Below are positions 42,155-51,223 of a stretch of DNA of 64,000 nucleotides, one piece after another (within the stretch, counting starts at the first letter, position 1; the number at the start of each line of letters is the position of its first letter). This stretch comes from RPQJ01 sp041910015 (lineage in GTDB: Bacteria; Pseudomonadota; Gammaproteobacteria; Steroidobacterales; Steroidobacteraceae), in assembly GCA_041910015.1 (NCBI GenBank), contig JAYRRR010000125.1, positions 46,089 through 110,088 of the forward strand, written 5' to 3'. The notes beneath the pieces were generated by a model. It had not been told where the DNA came from, did not search any database, and worked only from the letters and a program-made list of their open reading frames with translations. The translations under genes and the position numbers were made by a program.

Positions 42155-42679
42155 CTACTTCGCGACCAGCTGGCCGCGGATCTCGCCGAGCCGGTAGTCA
42201 CCCGGTCCCGAATTCGGCGGGTCGACGCCGTCGTTCGTGTGCACGTTCACGTAGACGTTGCCGGCCTTCAGTTCGTCGAGCAGGTCGGCGAGCGGCGCGC
42301 CGGCCATCGGACCGGTCAAGTCGCTGGTGCCCAGCGTCCCCTCCGCCAGCACGCCGCTGAACTCGCCGTGCTTCGGCTCCGTGCCGCCGTGCGGCCAGAA
42401 CTTGACGACCAGCGGGCCGTTGCTCGTCGCTGGACCGAGATGCAGGTCGGCCGACGCGGCATTCGCGAGCCGGTCCACTGTGATCCGGTAGGCAATGGAC
42501 TGGCCATCCGCGCCGACGCGCAATTCGACTGCGCCAGTGGCGGCGGTCTTCACGGGCTCCGGCAGGTTCTGTGCGCCGTCCATTCTGGCGGTGTACGTCA
42601 GGTCCGCCGCGGCGACGCCAAAGGCGAGACAGGCGATGACGGCGGCGGGCAGGAGGATGACGCGGCTTGCGGTGGGCAT
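42155..42679 (-). CDS. CHRD-domain exported protein
   Basis: A 174-aa protein with a signal peptide ending near FGVAAA. The CHRD domain begins LTYTARMDGAQNLPEPVKTA and continues GAVELRVGADGQSIAYRITV, VNVHTNDGVDPPNSG and GEIRGQLVAK, the repeated SOG/chordin-like fold found in bacterial surface or periplasmic proteins. Its role is unknown. Start ATG 42679 has cggag eight bases upstream. It ends 4 bp from the stop of the convergent amidohydrolase. Confidence 0.85.
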   Translation of the reverse strand: MPTASRVILLPAAVIACLAFGVAAADLTYTARMDGAQNLPEPVKTAATGAVELRVGADGQSIAYRITVDRLANAASADLHLGPATSNGPLVVKFWPHGGTEPKHGEFSGVLAEGTLGTSDLTGPMAGAPLADLLDELKAGNVYVNVHTNDGVDPPNSGPGDYRLGEIRGQLVAK

Positions 42680-42812
42680 GGGACACTCCGACATGTACAA
42701 GGCACGTCCCATGTAAGTCCCGGTCGGCCCCGACCGGAATACGTAATTGCTGCGGAATATTCTCGTTCTGCGCCGACACGGCACGAACCGCGCTCGCTCG
42801 CGGCGCTGCCAT

Positions 42813-43796
42813 TCAGTGCGGCCGCAGGTCGGTCAACGCCGCCGCGACGTACTGTGCCGCCCGGTCGCGCCAGTGCGCCGGGTCGCCGCCGTCGGGCTCG
42901 CCGGCCCGCCACGCGTACAGCTTGGCCCGTGTCGCCGCGCGGTGGCTGCGATAGAAGTCGAGCAACGCGGGAGTCGCTGGATCGCCGAGTTCCGCCAGAC
43001 ACTGCTCGCGCAGCCTGCGACCGGCCGCGGCATGCCCCGCACGGCGACATTCGAGTTCGAGGAAGCAGAGCTCCTCCGCGCGGTCGAGGATGCGCAGGTC
43101 GACGTCGAACTCGAGGCAATCGATCACGAGCGGCGGGTCGTCGACGTACACGTGCTCGGGACGCAGGTCGCCGTGGCATTCGACGACACAACCCGTGGCG
43201 GCACGTTCGGCGAGCGGGCCTGCGCCGGGCCCTTGCAGGAACACGCTCTGGGCCGCAGCGAGCTCGCTCGCGTGCGGGATGGCCATCCCGGTCAGCGCGC
43301 GGCGGTTGTCCTCGAGCTTGCGTCGCAGGCGGCGCAGGTAGGCGTCACCGTCGGTGATGGCAGGTGCGGCGCGACGATAGAAGCCTGCGAGCAGGTGCGC
43401 GACGGAATCGATGGCCGCGTGCGGGTCGGCTTGCAACACCGCGTCGAGTTGTCGCGTGCGGTCGAGCCGGCGCATGCAGACGAGCCAGTCGACGACCTCG
43501 CCTTCGCCGTCGATGCTCAGGCGGCCGTCGAAGTCGACGGTCAGGGGTGCGGCCCGCTCGTAGACGCCGGGCGCGAGCCTGCGATTGAGCCGCACTTCCT
43601 CGAGCGAGTCCGCGCGGCGCGCCTCCAGCGTGCCGTAGTCCATGGGATCGCGACGCACGGGCTTGCGCAGCTTCCACGCGCGGTCGCCCACGAGGAACAC
43701 CCACGCAAAATGCGTCTCGATCGCCTCGTCGCCGGGACCGCACAGGCTCCGCAGGCAGGCGACCTTGTCCGCGAGACTGGGATTTGCCGCTCGCAC
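42813..43796 (-). CDS. Aminoglycoside phosphotransferase-fold kinase (COG2187-like)
   Basis: A 327-aa kinase-like protein with ETHFAWVFLVGDRAWKLRKP (Lys in the ATP pocket), the catalytic loop VECHGDLRPEHVYV and the metal site VIDCLEFD. This matches the N-terminal kinase part of COG2187 proteins, whose usual length is about 500 aa because an AAA ATP-binding domain follows. That second domain is not present here, and the reading ends at 42813. The substrate is unknown. It may be a short version or a trimmed gene. Confidence 0.78.
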   Translation of the reverse strand: MRAANPSLADKVACLRSLCGPGDEAIETHFAWVFLVGDRAWKLRKPVRRDPMDYGTLEARRADSLEEVRLNRRLAPGVYERAAPLTVDFDGRLSIDGEGEVVDWLVCMRRLDRTRQLDAVLQADPHAAIDSVAHLLAGFYRRAAPAITDGDAYLRRLRRKLEDNRRALTGMAIPHASELAAAQSVFLQGPGAGPLAERAATGCVVECHGDLRPEHVYVDDPPLVIDCLEFDVDLRILDRAEELCFLELECRRAGHAAAGRRLREQCLAELGDPATPALLDFYRSHRAATRAKLYAWRAGEPDGGDPAHWRDRAAQYVAAALTDLRPH

Positions 43797-43836
43797 CTCG
43801 GCAACCTAGCATCGCGCGGACACGGGACGCATCGTG

Positions 43837-46800
43837 TCAATGCCGGACGGCGCAACGCGCGAGGTCGTCGAGCAGCTTCTGCGCCGCCGCGAAGCGCTCG
43901 TCGGGCTGCTCCCACCTGCCCGTGACGCGGATCTTCCTGGGCCCGTCGAAACGCATCGTCCGGCCGCTCTGCTGCAGCAGCAGGATCAGCGCGCCCGGAT
44001 CGAGCGGCGTGTCATCGCCGAATGAAACCGAGCCGCTCGTGGTGCCCAAGTCCATGCGCTCGATGGACAGCGGCGCGGCGGCGATGCGCAGCCGGGCGAT
44101 CCGGAACACGTTCTTCGCCGGGTCGGGCAGCGTCCCGAAGCGGTCGACCGTCTCGGCCTGCAGGTCGTCGAGTTCCGTGACCGTCGGCACCGCCGAGATG
44201 CGCTTGTACAGCACGAGCCGGGCGTGGACGTCGGGCAGGTACGCCTCGGGCAACAGGGCCGGCATGTGCAGCTCGATCTCCGGCCCGTGGTGCAGCGGCT
44301 TTTCGAGGTCGAGCGTCCTGCCGGACTGCATGGCCTTGACGGCGCGCTCGAGCAGTTCCAGGTAGAGTGCGAAGCCGACTTCCTGGATCTGCCCGCTCTG
44401 GCCCTCGCCGAGCAGCTCGCCCGCACCACGGATCTCCAGGTCGTGCGTCGCGAGCACGAAGCCCGCGCCGAGGTCCTCGAGCGATTCGATCGCCTCGAGG
44501 CGCCGCTGCGCGTCCGCGGTCATGGCGTTCTTCGGCGGCGTCACGAGGTAGGCATAGGCCTGGTGATGCGAGCGGCCCACACGGCCGCGCAACTGGTGCA
44601 GTTGCGCGAGCCCGAAGCGGTCGGCGCGGTCGATGACGATCGTGTTCGCGGTCGGCACGTCGATGCCGCTCTCGATGATGGTCGTGCAGAGCAGCAGGTT
44701 CGCGCGCTTGTGGTAGAAATCGAGCATGACCTGCTCGAGGTCGCGTTCGCGCATCTGCCCGTGGCCGATCGCGATGCGCGCCTCCGGCACGAGCGCGGCG
44801 AGTCGCTCGCCCATCCGGTCGATGGTCTCGACGGCGTTGTGCACGAAGTAGACCTGGCCGCCGCGGCGCAGCTCGCGCAGGCAGGCCTCGCGGATCGTCG
44901 GGTCGCTCCATTCGGCCACGAAGGTCTTGATCGACAGCCGCGCGGCCGGCGGCGTCGTGATCAGCGAGAGGTCGCGCAGCCCGCCGAGCGCCATGTTGAG
45001 CGTGCGCGGGATCGGCGTCGCCGTCAGTGTCAGCACGTCGACCTCCGCACGCAGCGCCTTGAGGCGCTCCTTGTCGCGCACGCCGAAGCGATGCTCCTCG
45101 TCGACGATCACGAGGCCGAGGTCCCTGAACTTGACGCCGGGCTGCAGCAGTCGGTGCGTGCCGACGACGATGTCGACCTTGCCGCTGGCGAGACCGTCGA
45201 GCGCCGCCCTGGACTGCGGCCCCGCGCGAAACCGCGACAGCAACTCGACCTTGACCGGCCAGTCGGCGAACCGGTCGGCGAACGTCTCGTAGTGCTGCTG
45301 CGCGAGCAGCGTCGTCGGCACGAGCACCGCGACCTGCTTGCCACCCTGGACGGCGACGAACGCGGCGCGCAGTGCGACCTCGGTCTTGCCGAAGCCGACG
45401 TCGCCGCAGACGACGCGGTCCATCGGCTTGCCCGAGCGCAGGTCGTCGACGACGGCCTGGATCGCGCTCAACTGGTCGACCGTTTCCTCGAACGGGAACC
45501 CTGCCTCGAACGCGCGCAACTGCTGCTCGTCCACCGGGAAGGCATGGCCTTCGCGCGCGGCCCGGCGGGCATGGACGTCGAGCAGCTCTGCTGCCGCGTC
45601 GCGGATCTTCGCGGCGGCCCGGGCGCGCGCCTTCGACCACTGGTCGCCGCCGAGCCTGTGCAGCGGCGCGGCTTCGGCCGGTGCGCCCGTGTAACGGCTG
45701 ACGCGTTCGAGTGCCTGCACCGGCACGTAGAGCTTGTCGCCGCCGGCATACTCGAGCACGAGGAATTCGGCCGTCGTGCCGCCCGCGTCCATGGTCGTCA
45801 GGCCCGTATACCGGCCGACGCCGTAATCCTCGTGCACGACGGGCGCGCCCGGCCGCAAGTCGGCGAGCTGCTGGATGATCTTCGCGGGATCGCGGTCGGA
45901 CCGACGGCGGCGGCGCTCCTGTCGCGCGCGCTCGCCGAAGAGCTGATCCTCGGCGTAGATCGTCAGCGCCGGGTCCCGCAGTGTGACGCCCGAGGCGAGC
46001 GCCGCCACCGCGACGACCACCGGCGCGTCCGACTGCAGGAACTCCGTCCAGCTGCCGGCTACGCACGGCGCGATGTCGTACGGCCGGAGCAGTTCCAGCA
46101 GCAGTTCGCGGCGGCCGGCGGATTCCGCGGCGAGCAGCACGCGACCGCTTGCGGCACGCAAGTGGTCGGCGAACGCCTGCAGTGTTTCAGGCTTGCGCTG
46201 GTCGAGCCGCGCGGCCGGCGCGGGCTGGGTGCCGAAATCGTGGATGAGGACCTCGGACACCGATGCCGGTGTCGTCGTTGCGGAGGTGGCCGGAGCGGCG
46301 CCGACGAACACATGCGGCTGGCGCGTCGCGCGTGTGAGCCATTCTTCGACCGGTACGCTGATCTCCGCCGGTTCGAGCACTGGGTGCTCGATGTCGAACC
46401 GGCGCTCCTCGTGGCGCTCGGCCAGCGTGCGCCACGCATCGACGAGCCCCGTCACGTGATCGGCGGGCAGCAGGACCACCGTGGTGTCGGGCAGGTAGTC
46501 GAACAGCGTCGCGGTGTCTTCGAAAAAGAGCGGCAGGTAGTACTCGATGCCGGCGGGGGCGAGCCCTTCGCCCACGTCGCGATACAGCGGCATGCGCGTG
46601 AGGTCGCCCTGGAAGCGCGTGCGGAACCGCCGCCGGAAGTCCTTGATGGACTCCGGCGACAGGCTGAATTCGCGCGCCGGCAGCAGGTCGAGACGTGGCA
46701 GGTGCTCCAGCGAGCGCTGGGTCTCGGCGTCGAAGCAGCGGATGCTGTCGATGACGTCGTCGAACAGGTCGATGCGCAGCGGCATTTCGCTGCCCATCGG

Positions 46801-47349
46801 AAAGACGTCGAACAGCGAGCCGCGGATCGCGAAATCGCCGGGCTCGCCGACCTGCGGGACGCTGGCGTAACCGGCGCTCGTCAGCCGCGCGCGGAACTGC
46901 TCGAGGTCGAGCGCCTCGCCCGCGCGGAGGCTCAACGCATGGCCGTCCACAAAGGTGCGTGGCGGCAGTCGCTGCAGGGAGGTCGGCAAGTCGACGATGA
47001 CGATACCGCGCTGCAGACCCGGCAACTGCGCCATCGCCCGCAGCCGCTGCGAAATGATGTCGGGATGGGGCGAGAAGTGGTCATACGGCAGCGTCTCGTA
47101 GCCGGGGAACGCATGGACGGACGTTCCCGCCGGCACAAAGAAGCCGAGTTCCTCCTCCAGTCTCGCGGCGGCCGCGGCGTCCCGGGTCACGACCAGCAGC
47201 GGGCCGCGTGCCGTCGCCGCCGCCTGGGCCACGGTGAGTGCGACGGCGGCGCCCGTCAGTCCCGTCCAGCACAGGCTCGGGCGTTTGGCGGAGGGCAGCG
47301 GCGGGGCATCGATCGGCGGCATGGCGTTCCGGAAACGAAAAGCGACCAC
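43837..47349 (-). CDS. mfd: Transcription-repair coupling factor
   Basis: An 1170-aa DNA translocase that frees RNA polymerase stalled at lesions and recruits UvrA. Order: UvrB-like domains D1-D3 (about 1-350), the CarD-like RNA-polymerase interacting domain (VHEDYGVGRYTGL, about 495-510), the helicase with GDVGFGKTEVALRAA, LVPTTLLAQQHYETFADRF and DEEHRFGV, then the TRG motif and the C-terminal D7 domain. GTG 47349 has gggagagg five bases upstream; ATG 47322 is an alternative start. All motifs look intact. Confidence 0.95.
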   Translation of the reverse strand: MVAFRFRNAMPPIDAPPLPSAKRPSLCWTGLTGAAVALTVAQAAATARGPLLVVTRDAAAAARLEEELGFFVPAGTSVHAFPGYETLPYDHFSPHPDIISQRLRAMAQLPGLQRGIVIVDLPTSLQRLPPRTFVDGHALSLRAGEALDLEQFRARLTSAGYASVPQVGEPGDFAIRGSLFDVFPMGSEMPLRIDLFDDVIDSIRCFDAETQRSLEHLPRLDLLPAREFSLSPESIKDFRRRFRTRFQGDLTRMPLYRDVGEGLAPAGIEYYLPLFFEDTATLFDYLPDTTVVLLPADHVTGLVDAWRTLAERHEERRFDIEHPVLEPAEISVPVEEWLTRATRQPHVFVGAAPATSATTTPASVSEVLIHDFGTQPAPAARLDQRKPETLQAFADHLRAASGRVLLAAESAGRRELLLELLRPYDIAPCVAGSWTEFLQSDAPVVVAVAALASGVTLRDPALTIYAEDQLFGERARQERRRRRSDRDPAKIIQQLADLRPGAPVVHEDYGVGRYTGLTTMDAGGTTAEFLVLEYAGGDKLYVPVQALERVSRYTGAPAEAAPLHRLGGDQWSKARARAAAKIRDAAAELLDVHARRAAREGHAFPVDEQQLRAFEAGFPFEETVDQLSAIQAVVDDLRSGKPMDRVVCGDVGFGKTEVALRAAFVAVQGGKQVAVLVPTTLLAQQHYETFADRFADWPVKVELLSRFRAGPQSRAALDGLASGKVDIVVGTHRLLQPGVKFRDLGLVIVDEEHRFGVRDKERLKALRAEVDVLTLTATPIPRTLNMALGGLRDLSLITTPPAARLSIKTFVAEWSDPTIREACLRELRRGGQVYFVHNAVETIDRMGERLAALVPEARIAIGHGQMRERDLEQVMLDFYHKRANLLLCTTIIESGIDVPTANTIVIDRADRFGLAQLHQLRGRVGRSHHQAYAYLVTPPKNAMTADAQRRLEAIESLEDLGAGFVLATHDLEIRGAGELLGEGQSGQIQEVGFALYLELLERAVKAMQSGRTLDLEKPLHHGPEIELHMPALLPEAYLPDVHARLVLYKRISAVPTVTELDDLQAETVDRFGTLPDPAKNVFRIARLRIAAAPLSIERMDLGTTSGSVSFGDDTPLDPGALILLLQQSGRTMRFDGPRKIRVTGRWEQPDERFAAAQKLLDDLARCAVRH

Positions 47350-47460
47350 GGCCTCTCCCGCGGCGTTGCGGGACAGGAGCGGTGATGCGTTCGGGGCGAC
47401 GGCAGGCGGCTCGCGCCCGCGCGTCGCGACGGCCCCGGCATTCTAGCCGGGCGGTGGGAT

Positions 47461-47751
47461 CTACTGGCGGACGACGACCGCGTGCACGACGTGTTCGTAT
47501 TCGAAATATACGACCTTGTCGGGATAGACCCAGCGGGTGATCGGCGGCTGGCCAACGGGCGCGTAGCGTTCCGACGGAGCGCCGAACTGGCGTTCGACCT
47601 GGCCCATGGACATGCCCCGCGTCGGAGTGGCGACGGTGGTCGAGGCCTCGGGGGGCGACGCCATCTCGAGGTTCTGGGCGAGCAGGGTGGGGGCCCCCGC
47701 GAAGCCGGCGAGGGCCAATCCGAGAGCGACGATCGACTGCTGGCGCATCAT
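47461..47751 (-). CDS. Small exported protein of unknown function
   Basis: A 96-aa protein with a signal peptide (SIVALGLALAGFAGAPTLLA). A short domain follows, GMSMGQVERQFGAPSERYAP and ITRWVYPDKVVYFEYEHVVH, resembling small BamE/SmpA-like exported proteins in which a helix precedes a beta sheet. Its function is unknown. A second ATG (47748) is possible. Divergent from lolC. Confidence 0.68.
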   Translation of the reverse strand: MMRQQSIVALGLALAGFAGAPTLLAQNLEMASPPEASTTVATPTRGMSMGQVERQFGAPSERYAPVGQPPITRWVYPDKVVYFEYEHVVHAVVVRQ

Positions 47752-47933
47752 TCAAGTCTCCCTTGCCAAGCAGGGCGGACTATAGCACTCGTGCGGCTGA
47801 GTCAGAGGTTGGCCGCCTAATACCTTGTTCCAGTTCACTATCCCGTCGGATGGTCCCGGCGGGCCGGAACGTGCAAAGCCGGCGCGCGCCCGGTAGCCTT
47901 GCGGCCTCCCGCCCCGCCCTGAGCTCCGTGCCG

Positions 47934-49202
47934 GTGTTCCAACCGCTGCCCGTCTTCGTCGGCCTGCGCTATGTCCGGACCCGTCGGCAGGGTTTCTTCG
48001 TCTCGTTCATCTCCTGGATCTCGATGGCGGGCGTTGGTCTCGGGGTCGCCGCGCTGATCACGATCCTCTCGGTCATGAACGGCTTCGAAGGTGAATTGCG
48101 CAGCCGGCTCGTCTCGCTGACCGCGCACGCGACCGTGACCGGGTCGCCGCAGCAACTCGCCGGCTGGCGGCACACGGCACGGCGGCTCGCTGCCATCGAC
48201 GGCGTCGTCGGTGTCGCGCCGTTCGTCGACGTGCAGGCGATGGCCGGCCGCGCCGGCGCGCTCGAGCCGGTACTGCTGCACGGCGTCGACGCGGCTGCCG
48301 AGCCGGGCGTGTCGACGATCGAACAGCATCTGTTGCAGGGCCGTCTCGACGCACTGCGCCCCGGATCGCGCGCGATGATCGTCGGGCGCGTGCTCGCGTG
48401 GCAGATCGGCGCGGAGGTGGGCGACGAGCTCACCGTGCTCGTGCCGGGCCGCGACATGCTCGGGTCGGGCGGGCGCCCCACGCTGCAGACCTTCACGGTC
48501 GTCGGCGTGTTCGAGGTCGGCCTGCAGGATACGGACGCCACGCTCGCACTCGTCTCGCTGGCCGACGCCGCGGACCTCGCGGGGGCACCCGGCCAGACCG
48601 CGGCGGACGGGCCGGTGCCGGCGGGGCTGCGGGTGAAGTTCGCCGACGTCATGACTGCGCCGGCGCGCACGGCCGAACTGCAGGCCGCCGTGGGCGAGGG
48701 GCTGCAGGTGCGTGACTGGAGCCGCGAGCATGCAGCGTATTTCCGCGCCATCCGCATCGAGAAGACGATGATGAGTCTGATCCTGCTGCTCGTCGTCGCG
48801 GTCGCCGCCTTCAACATCGTCGCGGCACTCGTGATGGTGGTCAACGAAAAGCGCTCGGACATTGCGATCCTGCGCACGCTCGGGCTTGCGCCACGCGGCA
48901 TCGTCGCCGTGTTCCTCACGCAGGGGCTGGTCATCGGTGCGATCGGCACGCTGCTGGGGCTCGTGCTCGGCGTAGCGGTCGCCGGCAACGTCGACACGAT
49001 CGTGCCCGTGCTCGAACGACTGTTCGGTTTCCATGTGATGGACCCGTCGGTCTACTACATCACGCGCATTCCCTCGGAACTGCGCGCGACGCAGGTCACG
49101 ACGATCACTCTGGTCGCGTTCGCGCTGACCGTCATCGCGACGATCTATCCGGCCCTGCGAGGCGCGGCGACCGAGCCCGCCGAGGCGCTGAGATACGAAT
49201 GA
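47934..49202 (+). CDS. lolC: Lipoprotein-releasing ABC transporter permease LolC
   Basis: A 422-aa inner-membrane protein with four helices and a large periplasmic domain. N-terminal FVGLRYVRTRRQGFFVSF and SMAGVGLGVAALITILSVMN are typical. The C-terminus has KTMMSLILLLVVAVAAFNIV, NEKRSDIAILRTLGL (the coupling helix for LolD) and GTLLGLVLGVAVAGNV. The start at GTG 47934 gives the usual short N-tail; GTG 47928 would add two residues. Its stop overlaps lolE by ATGA. With LolE and LolD it extracts outer-membrane lipoproteins. Confidence 0.93.
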   Translation: MFQPLPVFVGLRYVRTRRQGFFVSFISWISMAGVGLGVAALITILSVMNGFEGELRSRLVSLTAHATVTGSPQQLAGWRHTARRLAAIDGVVGVAPFVDVQAMAGRAGALEPVLLHGVDAAAEPGVSTIEQHLLQGRLDALRPGSRAMIVGRVLAWQIGAEVGDELTVLVPGRDMLGSGGRPTLQTFTVVGVFEVGLQDTDATLALVSLADAADLAGAPGQTAADGPVPAGLRVKFADVMTAPARTAELQAAVGEGLQVRDWSREHAAYFRAIRIEKTMMSLILLLVVAVAAFNIVAALVMVVNEKRSDIAILRTLGLAPRGIVAVFLTQGLVIGAIGTLLGLVLGVAVAGNVDTIVPVLERLFGFHVMDPSVYYITRIPSELRATQVTTITLVAFALTVIATIYPALRGAATEPAEALRYE

Positions 49203-50464
49203 GCATGGCGCCGCGCATCCCCTACGAACTGCGGATCGGCCGGCGCTACCTGCGCTCGACCGGCAACCGGTTCCTGTCGTTCATCTCCGCAATCTCGATG
49301 GCGGGCGTCGCGATCGGCGTGGCCGTGCTGATCGTCGTGCTGTCGGTGATGAACGGGTTCGAGCACGAGCTTCGCGTGCGCATCCTGAGCCTGACTTCGC
49401 ACGCGACGATCACGGCGTTCGGCGAAGGACTCGCCGACTGGCGCGCCCAGCGCGAGGTGGCGCTGCGCAACCCGCGCGTCGCGGCGGCGACGCCGTTCGT
49501 CGAGAGCGAGGTGTTGATCATCGCCGACCTGCCCGGCGGCAAGTCCGGCGCGGCGACCTTGCGCGGCATCAAGCCGCGTCTGGAGGCGGGCGTGTCGTCA
49601 CTGCAGGAGCGGCTCACGAGTGGCTCGATGCGGTCGCTCGGGCCGGGCACGTTCGGCGTGATCCTCGGCGAGGAACTGGCGCGGCATCTGGGTGTGGAGA
49701 CGGGCGATGCGGTCGTCGTCGCCGTCGCAAGCGGAAGCGTCACTCCCGCCGGTGTGCTGCCGCGGCTGCGCCGCTTCCGCGTGGCGGGCATCTTCCGCTC
49801 CGGCATGTACGAGATCGACGCGACGCTCGCCATCGTCGACATCGCCGACGCGGCGCGGCTGCTGCGGCTCGGAGACAACGTCTCGGGCCTGCGTCTCGCC
49901 ATGCGGGACCCCTACGAGGCGCCGGTCGCGGTCCGGGAGGTGGCGAGCGCACTCGGCGGTGGTCTCTACGTTGAGGACTGGACCCAGCGCAACGCCAACT
50001 TCTTCCGGTCGATCGAGCTGACCAAGCGCATGATGTTCTTCATCCTGCTGCTCGTCGTCGCGGTCGCCTCGTTCAACATCGTCTCGACGCTGGTCATGGC
50101 CGTCAAGGACAAGCAGCCGGACATCGCCATCCTGCGCACGCTCGGCGCGCGGCCGTCGGGCGTCCTCGCGATCTTCGCCACGCAGGGCACGGTCATCGGC
50201 CTGCTGGGCACGCTCGCGGGCGTGGCGTTGGGCGTCGGCCTCGCGGTCAACCTCGAGTCGCTGGTGCACGGCATCGAGCGGCTCTGCGGCGTGCGTTTCA
50301 TGGATGCCAGCGTGTATCTGATGAGCGACCTGCCAGCGCGGGTCGAGCCGGGCGATGTGATGCTGATCGCGGGCACCGCGTTTGCGCTTTGCTGCCTGTC
50401 CACCGTCTACCCCGCCTGGCGCGCGGCCACCACCGATCCCGCGAGGGCGTTGCGGCATGAGTGA
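49199..50464 (+). CDS. lolE: Lipoprotein-releasing ABC transporter permease LolE
   Basis: A 421-aa paralogue of LolC with GRRYLRSTGNRFLSFISAIS and SMAGVAIGVAVLIVVLSVMN. Coupling helix KDKQPDIAILRTLG and the four-helix layout agree. Alignment with lolC upstream shows a common origin. It begins at the ATGA of the lolC stop, and its last codons overlap the lolD start by 8 bp. Confidence 0.92.
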   Translation: MSMAPRIPYELRIGRRYLRSTGNRFLSFISAISMAGVAIGVAVLIVVLSVMNGFEHELRVRILSLTSHATITAFGEGLADWRAQREVALRNPRVAAATPFVESEVLIIADLPGGKSGAATLRGIKPRLEAGVSSLQERLTSGSMRSLGPGTFGVILGEELARHLGVETGDAVVVAVASGSVTPAGVLPRLRRFRVAGIFRSGMYEIDATLAIVDIADAARLLRLGDNVSGLRLAMRDPYEAPVAVREVASALGGGLYVEDWTQRNANFFRSIELTKRMMFFILLLVVAVASFNIVSTLVMAVKDKQPDIAILRTLGARPSGVLAIFATQGTVIGLLGTLAGVALGVGLAVNLESLVHGIERLCGVRFMDASVYLMSDLPARVEPGDVMLIAGTAFALCCLSTVYPAWRAATTDPARALRHE

Positions 50465-51140
50465 TTCACCGATCCTCGCCTGCGAAGGTGTCCACAAGCA
50501 TTTCGACGAGGCGGGGCACCGGCTCGAGGTGCTGCGCGGCGTCGAACTGCGGGTGCGTCAGGGCGAGACGGTCGCGATCATCGGCGAGTCCGGCTCCGGC
50601 AAGACGACGCTGCTGCAGATCCTCGGCGGCCTCGACCTGCCGTCGTCCGGCATCGTGCGGCTGCGCGGGACGGATTTCGCCGCACTGTCGGAAGCGGCGC
50701 GCGGCGACCTGCGCAACCAGGCGCTCGGGTTCGTGTACCAGTTCCACCACCTGCTGCCGGAGTTCAGCGCGCTCGAGAACGTCGCGATGCCGTTGCTCGT
50801 GCGGCGCACGGCCGTTGCGGAAGCGCGTCGCGAGGCGCAGGCATTCCTCGAGCGTGTCGGGCTCGGGCAGCGGCTCACGCACCGGCCGGCACAGCTCTCG
50901 GGCGGCGAGCGCCAGCGCGCGGCCGTCGCGCGGGCGCTGGTCGCGCGGCCCCGGATCGTCCTCGCCGACGAGCCGACGGGCAACCTCGACGGTCGCAACG
51001 CCGCGGCGGTGCTCGAACTCATGCTCGAGCTGAACCGCGAACTTGGCACGAGCCTCGTGCTGGTGACGCACTCCGACGAGATCGCCGCACGCATGCAGCG
51101 CGTGCTGGTGCTGCGGGACGGGGCGCTGATCGAAGCCTGA
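50457..51140 (+). CDS. lolD: Lipoprotein-releasing ABC transporter ATPase LolD
   Basis: A 227-aa ABC ATPase that powers LolCE. It has Walker A GESGSGKTTLLQILGG, Q-loop VYQFHHLLPEF, signature LSGGERQRAAVARAL, Walker B IVLADEPTGNLDG and switch His VTHSDE. The Q-loop FHHLLPEF is characteristic of LolD. ATG 50457 lies inside the end of lolE in another frame. Gene order is C-E-D. Confidence 0.96.
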   Translation: MSDSPILACEGVHKHFDEAGHRLEVLRGVELRVRQGETVAIIGESGSGKTTLLQILGGLDLPSSGIVRLRGTDFAALSEAARGDLRNQALGFVYQFHHLLPEFSALENVAMPLLVRRTAVAEARREAQAFLERVGLGQRLTHRPAQLSGGERQRAAVARALVARPRIVLADEPTGNLDGRNAAAVLELMLELNRELGTSLVLVTHSDEIAARMQRVLVLRDGALIEA

Positions 51141-51223
51141 ATCGCGGCATCCGGCGCCGAAATCGGACTGGCCGGCAAGCCGGACCCGCGGACACGCTGC
51201 CACCTTTGGACGAGGACGGCGGC

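Noticed and set aside
44224..47385. Plus-strand frame of over 1000 residues in mfd
   Set aside because: Antisense of mfd, with no start signal or motif; long reverse frames are normal at this GC content.
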